Source of the DNA: Streptomyces sp. NBC_01497
GTDB lineage: Bacteria > Actinomycetota > Actinomycetes > Streptomycetales > Streptomycetaceae
Direction: 5' to 3'
Length of the DNA stretch: 64,000 nucleotides
Assembly (NCBI RefSeq): GCF_036250695.1
Contig: NZ_CP109427.1
Location: 7,254,001 to 7,318,000, forward strand
Position 1 is the stretch's first letter; every line of letters begins with the position of its first letter. Below are positions 42,830 through 51,241 of the stretch, piece after piece. Made by a program: the position numbers and the translations under genes. The notes below the pieces were generated by a model. That model had not been told where the DNA came from. It did not search any database and saw only the letters and a program-made list of their open reading frames with translations.

Positions 42830-45418
42830 TCAGCCGCGTGACGTCTCCGCCCAGATCGTCTTGCCGTGCGGTGTGTGCCGGGTTCCCCAGCGGTCGGTGA
42901 GCTGCGCGACGATGAGCAGGCCGCGTCCGCTCTCATCGAGCGTGCGCGCATGGCGCAGGTGGGGGCTCGTCGGTGAGGAGTCCTTGACCTCCACCGTCAG
43001 GACCCGGCCGAGGATCAGGGCCAGGCTCACCGGTGGCGTGCCGTACCGCACCGCGTTCGTCACCAGTTCGCTGACGACCAGTTCCGCCTTGAACACGCTC
43101 TCGGACCCGACGCGGTCCGCGAGCCACGCGTCGGCCAGGCCGCGGGCCCGGGCCGGTGCCTGTTCGTCGAGGTCCAGGGGCCAGGAGGCCGAGGTGTCCC
43201 GCGGCAGCGCCGTCGTCCTGGCGGCGAGGAAGACGGTGTCGCCCCCGGGCCGCCCGGTCTCCCCGGCGTGCGCCAGTACGTCGCACACCTCCTGTACGGA
43301 GCCGGGGGCGACGGTCTCCCGCAGCGCCCGGCCGACCCGGGCCTCGGCCGACGCCGGCATCACCAGGGTGCTCCGCTCGGACAGTTCGACGCTGAGGCAG
43401 GCGAACGGTGTCACGTCCGGGTCCCCGAGCACCGGCCCGTCCGGCGCCCCGAGCGGTGCGAACAGGCCGTCGGGACCGGCCAGCCACGGGTCCGCCCCGC
43501 CCGCGCGCGCGACGGTGCAGATCCCCTCGCCCGCGTCGTACACGGCGTACGCGCAGGCGACGGTCAGCGGCTGGTCCCGCAACGGATCGTGCGCGGGCAG
43601 CGCGCGCCGTTCGGAGGCGAGCTGCGACACCGTCTCGTCGAGCCGGGCGAGGAGTTCGTCCGGCTCGATACCGAGCGTCGAGAAGGCCCGTACCGCCGTC
43701 CTCACCTGGCCCATCGCCGTCGCCGCGTGGATACCGTCGCCCGCCACCTCGCCCACCACCAGGGCGCTGCACGCTCCGGAGAGCGGGATCACGTCGTACC
43801 AGGCACCGCCGCCCTCGGCGCCCGGCAGATAGGTGTGCGCCGTCCGCACGCCGAGCGGCGGTTCCGTCGCCCACTGCGGCAGGAGACGGCGCTGGACCGT
43901 CGCGGCGAGTGCCCTTTCGTGGGCGTAGCGGCGGGCGTTGTCGATGGCGAGCGTCGCGTGAGCGGCGATCTCGGTCGCCGTCGCGACCTCGTCCGTGAGG
44001 AACGGCTCCGACGTGCCCACGCGGTACAGCGTCAGCAGGCCGAGCGCGCCGCCCCGCAGGGACAGCGGGACCACGAGGAGGCTGTGCGCGCCGTGGGGGA
44101 CGCCCTTGGCGTCGTCGGGTACGGGAGTGCCGGCCCGCAGGTCGAGGAGGCGCGGCTGCAAGTCGGCGAGTGCCAGGGTCTCCGGGCTCGGGCCGTGCAG
44201 CACGCGGGCCTCCCCGACCCGGTCGCCGTGTACGGCCCCACCGTCGTCCCGGCCCTCGGTCTCCGCGTCCCGGCCCTCGCCGACGAGTGGGGACACCACG
44301 TTCACGCCGCAACCGGCGTTCCGGCCGTCCGGACCGCCCCGGGTTCGCGGGGGCCGCTCGCCGCCGTCACTGCCGTGGCCGGATCCGGCTCCGGCGCGGT
44401 TCGCCGTGCCCTCGGCGTCGCCGGCCGCCGGGTGCTCGTCGCCGCCCCTCGCGGAGGTCCCGCGCCCCTCCCGTGCGCCGTCATCCAGGGGGGTCCCGCC
44501 GCTGTCGGCCGTCGGATCGTCACCGTCCTCGACCGGGGCGCCTGCCACCGCCGCGCACCGCAGCAGTGTGGCGGACGCGCTGTCCGGTACGGGTGGCTCG
44601 GCGCCCCGGATCACCGGGTCCGCGATCTCGACCTCCGCCCGGTCCGCGAACCCGGGGGTGAGGGTGTCCGCCAGGTCCTGGCAGGTCGCCACGACGTCCA
44701 GCGTCCTGCCGACGCGCTCGCGCTCCGCCGCGAGCAGGTCGGCCAGCACTTTCGCGCGCTCGTGCTCCGTGCGGTCCACCACGACGAGGGCCAGGCCGAG
44801 GACCCGCCCGTCCGTGGCGTGCAGCCGGAACCCCGACACCGAGTACAGCCGCTCCCGTGTCCGGTCCTCGTCCTCGAACCCCCGGACCGTTCGCTCGATC
44901 GTGGGCACGCCCGTGGCGAGGATCCGGCGCGCCACCGCCTCCTGCTCCGCCGGTTCCACCAGGCGGTACACCTCGTCGAAGCGCCGGCCGACGAACTCCT
45001 CCGCGTGCTCCTGGCGCCGGGTGCCCGCACCGGTGTTGACGCGTACGACGCACAGGTCCGGGTCGAGTACGTGCAGCCCCACGGGCGACTGGCCGAACAG
45101 CGCGTCCAGCACGGCCGCGTCCCAGACCACCGCACCCGGTTCCTCAGCGAGGTCCACCGCCCAGTGCAGCTCTCCTGCCGGATCAGCGCCCTTTCCGCCC
45201 TCCCCGCTCGGGGCGCCCGTGCCGGTCCGGTCCATACGAGGCCGTACGCGCAGCGCGAGGTCCCGCGACGAGGTCGCCCAGATCGCCGGCCGGCCCAGGG
45301 CCTGCGCGGCGGTGCGCCCGAAGACCCGCTCCGCCCGCGCGGTCCAGGACCGCACGGTGCCGGTGCCGTCCACGACGAGCAGCGGCCCGTCGTCGGCCGG
45401 TTCCGACAGCTCCTCCGT
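42830..45418 (-). CDS. SpoIIE-type PP2C protein with PAS, GAF and HATPase domains; phosphatase site degenerate
   Basis: An 862-residue Streptomyces-type regulator. Domains in order: PAS-like (about 10-70), second PAS (about 105-215), GAF (about 240-500, interrupted by a 90-residue Gly/Asp/Arg-rich insert), SpoIIE/PP2C (about 530-720), and anti-sigma-like HATPase_c (about 740-855, with AELVVSELVTNAVRYG). In active relatives the metal ligands are in GGDWYD and GDVxGHG. Here the sequence is GGAWYDV and VGEVAGDG, so one Asp is Ala, the other Glu, and the His is Asp. The kinase-like N box is intact. The GTG at 45418 follows AAGGGAG with a 6-base spacer. Likely senses a signal and controls an anti-sigma/anti-anti-sigma pair, possibly by kinase action alone. 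Confidence 0.9.
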   Translation of the reverse strand, partial: TEELSEPADDGPLLVVDGTGTVRSWTARAERVFGRTAAQALGRPAIWATSSRDLALRVRPRMDRTGTGAPSGEGGKGADPAGELHWAVDLAEEPGAVVWDAAVLDALFGQSPVGLHVLDPDLCVVRVNTGAGTRRQEHAEEFVGRRFDEVYRLVEPAEQEAVARRILATGVPTIERTVRGFEDEDRTRERLYSVSGFRLHATDGRVLGLALVVVDRTEHERAKVLADLLAAERERVGRTLDVVATCQDLADTLTPGFADRAEVEIADPVIRGAEPPVPDSASATLLRCAAVAGAPVEDGDDPTADSGGTPLDDGAREGRGTSARGGDEHPAAGDAEGTANRAGAGSGHGSDGGERPPRTRGGPDGRNAGCGVNVVSPLVGEGRDAETEGRDDGGAVHGDRVGEARVLHGPSPETLALADLQPRLLDLRAGTPVPDDAKGVPHGAHSLLVVPLSLRGGALGLLTLYRVGTSEPFLTDEVATATEIAAHATLAIDNARRYAHERALAATVQRRLLPQWATEPPLGVRTAHTYLPGAEGGGAWYDVIPLSGACSALVVGEVAGDGIHAATAMGQVRTAVRAFSTLGIEPDELLARLDETVSQLASERRALPAHDPLRDQPLTVACAYAVYDAGEGICTVARAGGADPWLAGPDGLFAPLGAPDGPVLGDPDVTPFACLSVELSERSTLVMPASAEARVGRALRETVAPGSVQEVCDVLAHAGETGRPGGDTVFLAARTTALPRDTSASWPLDLDEQAPARARGLADAWLADRVGSESVFKAELVVSELVTNAVRYGTPPVSLALILGRVLTVEVKDSSPTSPHLRHARTLDESGRGLLIVAQLTDRWGTRHTPHGKTIWAETSRG

Positions 45419-45679
45419 CACCTCGGGCTCCCTTCGTCCGGCGCTCACAGCGCCGCGTGGTTTTCGCCCGTACAGGCAACGGTGCCAACAGCCGGACCGA
45501 ACGGCGACCCGAGACGGTACGAACCGTCCGGGCGCCCGGGGCGGCCCCGCCTCCTCGCCGCGCCCGGGGGCGGAAGCGGTGACGCTCCTGCGCGTGACGG
45601 CGGCGGCGGGGAGTGGCGGCGACAGCGGGAGCGGTCAGGACGGCGAACGGGCTTGCTGACTTGCCGGGCGGCTAGTAAG

Positions 45680-45701
45680 TTACTTGTCGACCGGTAAGTA
45701 A
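45680..45701. promoter_or_regulatory. TTACTT/AAGTAA operator upstream of the MFS gene
   Basis: TTACTT and AAGTAA are inverted across 22 bp. GTAAGT is also directly repeated at 45675 and 45694. This is a typical TetR-like site about 60 bp before the exporter start. No TetR gene adjoins, so control would come from elsewhere. The rest of 45419-45757 shows no gene. Confidence 0.6.
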
Positions 45702-45757
45702 GCGGGTGCCCTCAGGCGCGCACCCCGCCGAGGGCAGAAACGGACGGACGGTTCCCG

Positions 45758-47350
45758 ATGACCGCAGACGCAACGAGCGCCGCGCCCCCCGCGCGGCTCT
45801 CGCCACGGGAGATCATGGCCGCGATGGTCGCCCTGCTGATCGCCATGCTGCTGGCGATGCTCGACAACACGATCGTGGCGCCCGCACTGCCGACGATCGT
45901 CGGCGATCTCGGCGGGCTGGAACACCTGTCCTGGGTGACGACCGGGTACATCCTGGCCTCCACCGCCGCCACCCCGATCTGGGGCAAACTCGGCGACCTC
46001 TACGGCCGCCGCAGGACCTTCCTCGCGGCCATCGCCCTCTTCCTCGTCGGCTCCGCGCTCTGCGGAATGGCCCAGAACTTCGACGAGCTGGTCGGCTTCC
46101 GCGCGCTCCAGGGCCTCGGGGCCGGCGGACTGATGGTCGGCGTGCTGGCCGTCGTCGCCGACATCGTGCCGCCGCGCGAGCGCAGCAAGTACCAGGGCGT
46201 GATGATGGCCGCCATGCCGGTCGCCATGATCGGCGGCCCGCTGGTCGGCGGCTTCATCACCGACCACCTCACCTGGCGGTGGGCGTTCTACGTCAACCTG
46301 CCGCTCGGTGCGATCGCGCTGGTGGTCGCCTGGTTCACGCTGCGCACCCTGCCCAAGGGCACCAACGACGGCACCAAGCGGGTCGACTGGTCGGGTGCCG
46401 CGCTCCTGACCACCTGGATCACCGCACTCGTCCTGATGACCAGCTGGGGCGGCGGCCAGTACGCGTGGCTCTCCGCGCCCATCATCGGCCTGGCGGTGCT
46501 CACCGTCGCCGCGTTCGTCGCCTTCGTGTTCGTCGAGCGGCGCGTGGCCGACCCGATCATGCCGCTGAGCGTCTTTCGGAACCGCAACTTCTCGCTGGCC
46601 GGCACGCTCGCGTTCCTCTCCGGGTTCGCGATGTTCGGCGGCGTGACCTTCCTGCCCCAGTTCCAGCAGTTCGTCCAGGGCGCGTCGGCCACGAACAGCG
46701 GGCTGCTGCTGATGCCGATGATGATCGCGGCCATGGTGGTGTCCATCGCGAGCGGTACGGTCATCAGCCGCACCGGCCGCTACAAGATGTTCCTCGTCGC
46801 GGGAGCGGCCCTGATGGCGGCCGGCCTCGGCCTGTTCGGCAGCATGGACACCGCCACCTCGTCGCTGGTCACCGGGCTGTTCATGGTCCCGCTCGGCATC
46901 GGCCTCGGCGGTCTCATGCAGACCACCACGCTCCTCGCGCAGAGCAGCGCCCCGCTCAAGGACATCGGGGCGGCCACCGGCGCCTCGACCTTCCTGCGCA
47001 ACATGGGCGGCTCGATCGGCGTCTCGGTGCTCGGCTCGATCTACGCGAGCGGGCTCAGCTCCCACCTCGGCGGCCTCGGCGGCGCGGCGGGCGCGGGCAA
47101 CGCGGCACAGTCCATGACGCCCCAGGCGCTGCGCAAGCTGCCGGCCGCGGCCCAGCATGTCTTCGCCTCCGCGGTGACGCACGGCATCGTGGAGGTCTTC
47201 ACGGTCGCCGCGATCGTCGCGGCCTGCGGTGTGATCGTCGCGCTGTTCATCAAGCAGGTGCCGCTGCGCGGCTTCGGCGGCGGTGCGAAGGACACGAAGG
47301 TGACCACATCGGGATCCGGGACGCCGGCCGAGGTGGAGATCACCGTCTGA
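45758..47350 (+). CDS. MFS multidrug exporter, DHA2 family (14 helices)
   Basis: A 530-residue exporter. The opening MLAMLDNTIVAPALPTIVGDL matches motif D1, WGKLGDLYGRRRTFL is motif A, and AAMPVAMIGGPLVGGFI is motif C. The C-terminal half has a long loop with ASGLSSHLGGLGG, as in QacA/EmrB-like antibiotic exporters of actinomycetes. The ATG has only a weak ribosome binding site; the operator upstream suggests inducible expression. The exported compound is unknown. Confidence 0.92.
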   Translation: MTADATSAAPPARLSPREIMAAMVALLIAMLLAMLDNTIVAPALPTIVGDLGGLEHLSWVTTGYILASTAATPIWGKLGDLYGRRRTFLAAIALFLVGSALCGMAQNFDELVGFRALQGLGAGGLMVGVLAVVADIVPPRERSKYQGVMMAAMPVAMIGGPLVGGFITDHLTWRWAFYVNLPLGAIALVVAWFTLRTLPKGTNDGTKRVDWSGAALLTTWITALVLMTSWGGGQYAWLSAPIIGLAVLTVAAFVAFVFVERRVADPIMPLSVFRNRNFSLAGTLAFLSGFAMFGGVTFLPQFQQFVQGASATNSGLLLMPMMIAAMVVSIASGTVISRTGRYKMFLVAGAALMAAGLGLFGSMDTATSSLVTGLFMVPLGIGLGGLMQTTTLLAQSSAPLKDIGAATGASTFLRNMGGSIGVSVLGSIYASGLSSHLGGLGGAAGAGNAAQSMTPQALRKLPAAAQHVFASAVTHGIVEVFTVAAIVAACGVIVALFIKQVPLRGFGGGAKDTKVTTSGSGTPAEVEITV

Positions 47351-47357
47351 CCGGCCC

Positions 47358-47393
47358 GGCGGCGTGGCCCGGCTCCCGCCGTGCCACGCCGCC
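47358..47393. terminator. Hairpin behind the MFS gene
   Basis: GGCGGCGTGGC and GCCACGCCGCC, a perfect 11-bp stem with a 14-base loop, 7 bases after the stop. The following 47430-47530 is a GGTACCGG/GGCGGT-rich low-complexity stretch. Confidence 0.7.
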
Positions 47394-47607
47394 GCCACCG
47401 CTCACACCGCGCACGCGGTTCCGGCCACCGCCCCCGTACAGCGGGGGCGGTGGCGGTGGCGGTGGCGCGCCCGGTACCGGGGCCGGCGCGCCGGTACCGG
47501 GGGAGCCGGTACGGGGGGAGCCGGTACGGGGGAGAGGCCGCCGCGCCCGTACCGAGGAGCGGCGGTGCCCTCGTGGCCGGGAAGCCGGTGGCGCGCACGT
47601 CTCATCG

Positions 47608-48045
47608 TCAGGCCCGGGACCAGGACCCCAGGACCATCAGGGTCTTCGTGCCGGTGATCTGGCCGGAGCGGCGCAGACCGTCGATCACGTGCTGGAGGTG
47701 GTCGAGATCCCGCACCCGCACCTGTAGGAGCGCGTCGGGATCTCCCGCGATCGTGAAGACCGCCTGTACCTCGGGCACCGTGTGCGCGCTCCCCACGATC
47801 TCGCGTACGGGCGTCGTGCCCGCGTACCGCAACTCCACGAACGCCTCGATGCCCCACCCGAGTTTCGCGTGGTCGACCTGGACCGTGAAGCGGGTGATCA
47901 CCCCCGAGTCGCGCAGCCGGTCCACCCTGCGCTTGACGGCGGCTACGGACAGGCCGACCTCGGCCGCCATCTCGGAGAAGGTCCTCCTGCCGTCCTCGCG
48001 CAGCATGCGAAGCAGCCGGTGGTCCGTGTCGTCCAACTCGGCCAT
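47608..48045 (-). CDS. Lrp/AsnC-family regulator
   Basis: A 145-residue protein. The AsnC-type HTH is LDDTDHRLLRMLREDGR followed by FSEMAAEVGLSVAAVKRRVD. The RAM (ligand-binding) domain has GIEAFVELRY and VFTIAGDPDALLQVRVRD. GGAGGGG lies 5 bases before the ATG. Divergent from an acyl-CoA dehydrogenase gene, so branched-chain or acyl-CoA metabolism is a likely target. An AT-rich palindrome lies between them. Confidence 0.9.
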   Translation of the reverse strand: MAELDDTDHRLLRMLREDGRRTFSEMAAEVGLSVAAVKRRVDRLRDSGVITRFTVQVDHAKLGWGIEAFVELRYAGTTPVREIVGSAHTVPEVQAVFTIAGDPDALLQVRVRDLDHLQHVIDGLRRSGQITGTKTLMVLGSWSRA

Positions 48046-48113
48046 GGGACACCCCTCCCTACGCACACATCTGGTCGTGGCAAGCAAACTATTACAGGCG
48101 TACCGGTCTCTGG

Positions 48114-48128
48114 CGGAAAAATTTTGCG
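48114..48128. promoter_or_regulatory. Likely Lrp operator
   Basis: CGGAAAA-A-TTTTGCG, a 7-bp inverted repeat with one mismatch. This AT-rich core is unusual in this very GC-rich window and fits Lrp/AsnC sites. It is centred between the divergent lrp-type and acyl-CoA dehydrogenase genes. Confidence 0.55.
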
Positions 48129-48306
48129 ACTTCCCGACCATTCCGCGCCAGATACTTGCCCGCACTCCGGTGCCGCGCTCTGATCAGCGAGTAGCGTGGC
48201 GAGGGTCCGACGTCAGGTCCGCAGTCGGGGCTCGCGCCACCCGCAGCCCGTCCGCCCGTACCGGTGCACCCCTACCGGTTCCGGTACTTGTCAGAAGGAA
48301 GCCGCC

Positions 48307-49461
48307 GTGCCCGTCGACCGCCTGCTGCCCAGTGAAGAGGCCCAGGACCTGATCGCGCTGACCCGCCGGATCGCCGACCGCGAGCTGGCCCCGCTCGTCG
48401 ACCTGCACGAGCGCAAGGAGACGTACCCCGACGGGCTGTTCGCGATGCTCGGCGAGGCCGGGCTGCTCGGATTGCCGTACCCGGAGGAACTCGGCGGCGG
48501 GGGACAGCCCTACGAGGTCTACCTGCAGGTGCTTGAGGAACTGTCGGCGCGCTGGGCGGCGGTGGCGGTGGCGGCGAGCGTGCACACGCTGGCCGCCTTC
48601 CCGCTCGTGACCTTCGGTACCGACGCCCAGCGCGAGCGCTGGGCCGAGGACGTCCTGTCGGGCGCCCTGGTCGGCGGCTACAGCCTCTCCGAGCCGCAGG
48701 CCGGATCCGACGCGGCGGCCATCGTCTGCAAGGCCGTGCCGGAACCGGACGGTTACCGCATCACCGGGTCCAAGGCGTGGATCACGCATGGCGGGAAGGC
48801 CGGTTTCTACGCGCTGTTCGCCCGGACCGCGCCAGGCAGCCACGGTGTCTCCTGCTTCTTCGCTCCCGGCAGTGCCGAGGGACTCTCCTTCGGCGCCCCC
48901 GAGGACAAGATGGGGCTGCACGCCGTGCCCACGACCGCCGCCTACTGGGACGGCGCGCTGCTGTCCGGGGACCGGCTGATCGGCACGGAGGGCCAGGGCC
49001 TCGAAATCGCCTTCAGCGCCCTCGACTCGGGGCGTCTCGGCATCGCGGCCTGCGCCACCGGCCTCGCACAGGCGGCGCTGGACGCCGCCGTCACCTACGC
49101 CAACGAACGCACCACGTTCGGCCGCCGCATCATCGACCACCAGGGCCTCGGCTTCCTGCTCGCGGACATGGCCGCCGCCGTCGGTTCGGCCCGCGCCACC
49201 TACCTGGACGCGGCCCGCAGACGCGACGCGGGACGCGAGTACAGCAGGCATGCGAGCATCGCCAAGCTCACCGCCACCGACGCCGCGATGAAGGTCACCA
49301 CGGACGCGGTCCAGGTCTTCGGCGGCTACGGCTACACGCGGGACTACCCGGTCGAGCGCTACATGCGCGAAGCGAAGATCATGCAGATCTTCGAAGGCAC
49401 GAACCAGATCCAGCGCCTGGTCATCAGCCGCGGACTCGCGACCCACTCCGAGCGCGAGTAG
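48307..49461 (+). CDS. Acyl-CoA dehydrogenase
   Basis: A 384-residue flavoprotein of the acyl-CoA dehydrogenase family. Signature 1 is SLSEPQAGSDAAA near residue 125, and ITGSKAWITHGG follows. Signature 2 is the C-terminal FGGYGYTRDYPVERYMREAK, and the catalytic Glu is in IFEGTNQIQR near residue 370. It fits a short/branched-chain acyl-CoA dehydrogenase. The GTG follows AGAAGGAA. Control by the divergent Lrp-like protein suggests amino-acid catabolism, for example an isobutyryl- or 2-methylbutyryl-CoA step, but this is inference. Confidence 0.93.
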   Translation: MPVDRLLPSEEAQDLIALTRRIADRELAPLVDLHERKETYPDGLFAMLGEAGLLGLPYPEELGGGGQPYEVYLQVLEELSARWAAVAVAASVHTLAAFPLVTFGTDAQRERWAEDVLSGALVGGYSLSEPQAGSDAAAIVCKAVPEPDGYRITGSKAWITHGGKAGFYALFARTAPGSHGVSCFFAPGSAEGLSFGAPEDKMGLHAVPTTAAYWDGALLSGDRLIGTEGQGLEIAFSALDSGRLGIAACATGLAQAALDAAVTYANERTTFGRRIIDHQGLGFLLADMAAAVGSARATYLDAARRRDAGREYSRHASIAKLTATDAAMKVTTDAVQVFGGYGYTRDYPVERYMREAKIMQIFEGTNQIQRLVISRGLATHSERE

Positions 49462-49724
49462 ACCTTCCGGCGGTCGCGCGGACCACTTCTCGGGGTGACC
49501 GTTTCGCGGTCCGTGGCGAGGGTCGGTCCGGTCGCGTGACGGCGGCCGGGCGGGCAGGCGGGAGATCTCCGGGAGGCCGTCGGCGCCCGAGGGCCGTGCC
49601 CCGGTGGGTGTACCGGGTCACCGGCCGCCCACCCGGCACCCGACACCCGACCCCGCCACTGGTCGGCCGTGCGCCGGGCGCATGTGGGGAGCGGAGCGCG
49701 CGTGCGGCCGTCCAGAATGGCCCC

Positions 49725-50210
49725 ATGACTCTTCCCGTGCGATACGTGGAGGGCGACGCGACGGCGCCCGTGGCCTCCGGCCCCCGCATCATCGCCCACG
49801 TCTGCAACGACGTCGGCGGCTGGGGCGCCGGCTTCGTCGTGGCCCTGTCACGGCGTGGACCGGAGCCCGAGGCCGCCTACCGGACCTGGTACCGGGGCCG
49901 CGCCACCAACGACTTCCGCCTCGGAGCCGTCCAACTGGTTCCGGTCCAGGTGGACATGTGGGTCGCCAACATGATCGGGCAGCACGGACTCAGGCGTGCG
50001 GGCGGACGGCCCCCGGTGCGGTACGAGGCGATCGAGGAGGCGCTGGGCCGACTGGCGGAACACGCGCTGCGGCTCGGCGCCTCGGTGCACATGCCGCGGA
50101 TCGGCTGCGGACTGGCCGGTGGTGAGTGGTCGCGCGTGGAGCCCCTGCTGAGGGCGGGTTTGGGGGAGCGGGGCGTCCCCGTCACGGTGTACGACCTGCC
50201 CGGCCGCTGA
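49725..50210 (+). CDS. Stand-alone macrodomain protein (ADP-ribose binding)
   Basis: A 161-residue macrodomain of the Poa1p/TARG1-like group. IIAHVCNDVGGWGAGFVVAL holds the substrate-binding Asn and Gly-rich loop, and VHMPRIGCGLAGGEWSRVEPLL is the C-terminal loop. Relatives hydrolyse ADP-ribose-1''-phosphate or remove ADP-ribose from nucleic acid or Glu. No toxin gene is adjacent, so it is probably a housekeeping reversal enzyme rather than an antitoxin. The start ATG has no strong ribosome binding site. Confidence 0.9.
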   Translation: MTLPVRYVEGDATAPVASGPRIIAHVCNDVGGWGAGFVVALSRRGPEPEAAYRTWYRGRATNDFRLGAVQLVPVQVDMWVANMIGQHGLRRAGGRPPVRYEAIEEALGRLAEHALRLGASVHMPRIGCGLAGGEWSRVEPLLRAGLGERGVPVTVYDLPGR

Positions 50211-50558
50211 CGTCGGGTCGTCGGCGGTCGGCCGTTGGCGGCCGACCGTTGGCGTCCGGTTGTTGACGGCCGGCTTCTGGTGTCCGGTTGCCGCGGTCCG
50301 GTGAACGGCGCCCGGTGCTGCCCGTCCGTCCCCTGCTGCCTCGCCCCCTGCCATCCGGCGTCTGATACCGGGCAGTTGGCGCTCCCGTTCGCCGGCAACC
50401 GGCGCCCGCCACCCACCGGCTGCCGTGCGGCGGCCGGCGCGTCGGCCGCCGGCGGCCCGCAACCGGCCCCCGACGCCCGGACGTCGACAGCCCGGACGTC
50501 GACAGCCCGGCCGTCCGCGGCCATGGCCGCTGCCCCGGGCAGGAGGCGCCTGCCTTCG
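50211..50558. other. Degenerate repetitive spacer
   Basis: No gene. The first half contains GTTGGCGGCCG/GTCCGG-type imperfect repeats, and around 50472-50505 the element CGGACGTCGACAGCC is directly repeated. Lies between convergent macrodomain and TetR genes. Confidence 0.5.
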
Positions 50559-51146
50559 TCAGTGGCGCAGTTGGTCGATCGCCGTGTGCAGGGCGGTACG
50601 CAGGCGACCCGTGTCGCCGGTCGCCTGGGACATCAGCACGGCGCCCTGAACGCACGCGAGCATGGTTGTGGCGGTGGCGAGCGCGTCCAGGTCCGCGCGT
50701 ACCTTGCCCGCCGCCTGCAGGGCACGTACGCCCTGCGCGAGGCGCTCCTCCCAGCGGCTGTACGCGACCGCGAGGATCTCCCGCATCTCCGGGCTGTCCT
50801 GTTCGAGCAGGCGCGGTAGCGCGCTCAGATCGGTGCGCCCGCGCTGCGTGAAGCGCTCGAACACCGCGTCCGCCCATTCGTCCCAGGCCCGCCAGGTGGT
50901 CAGCCGGGAGAGGTACGGCTCCTGGTCGGCGATGACGGCGTCGGCCGCGTACCGCGCCACCGCGAGCATCAGGGCGCGCTTGCCCTCGGGGAAGTAGTGG
51001 AACAGCTGGCTGCTGCTGACGCCCGCGGCCTCCCGGATGCTCTCCAGGCTGGCGTTCGCGACGCCGCGCTCGCACACGACGACCGAGGCGCGCTCGACGA
51101 TCCTGCTCCGGGTGGCGAGGCCCTTGGCAGTGAGTTCACGCGGCAT
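50559..51146 (-). CDS. TetR-family regulator of an SDR gene
   Basis: A 195-residue TetR protein with HTH RSRIVERASVVVCERGVANA and AGVSSSQLFHYFPEGKRALM. The ligand domain is of the same TetR_C class as that at 37565. It is divergent from the SDR gene, with two identical-arm palindromes between them, so it almost surely represses both. Start chosen at MPRELTAKG. Confidence 0.9.
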   Translation of the reverse strand: MPRELTAKGLATRSRIVERASVVVCERGVANASLESIREAAGVSSSQLFHYFPEGKRALMLAVARYAADAVIADQEPYLSRLTTWRAWDEWADAVFERFTQRGRTDLSALPRLLEQDSPEMREILAVAYSRWEERLAQGVRALQAAGKVRADLDALATATTMLACVQGAVLMSQATGDTGRLRTALHTAIDQLRH

Positions 51147-51169
51147 GCGCTTACCGTAACAAGTCGATA

Positions 51170-51187
51170 ATGGATTTTGCGATCCAT
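51170..51187. promoter_or_regulatory. TetR operator 1, ATGGAT-N6-ATCCAT
   Basis: A perfect inverted repeat 24 bp upstream of the TetR start. Arms are identical to those of operator 2 although the spacers differ (TTTGCG versus TGTACG). Confidence 0.85.
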
Positions 51188-51205
51188 TTCTCACTGCCCT
51201 ACGTT

Positions 51206-51223
51206 ATGGATTGTACGATCCAT
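51206..51223. promoter_or_regulatory. TetR operator 2, ATGGAT-N6-ATCCAT
   Basis: The second copy, centred 36 bp from operator 1 and 19 bp before the SDR start, between it and the GAGGAGGG ribosome binding site. Probably covers the SDR promoter or start region. Confidence 0.85.
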
Positions 51224-51241
51224 TTCGAGGAGGGACGCGTC

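Noticed and set aside
49725..50210. DarTG-type toxin-antitoxin or other phage defence locus
   Set aside because: Only the macrodomain is present; neighbours are acyl-CoA dehydrogenase and TetR/SDR genes, and no toxin-like partner is visible.
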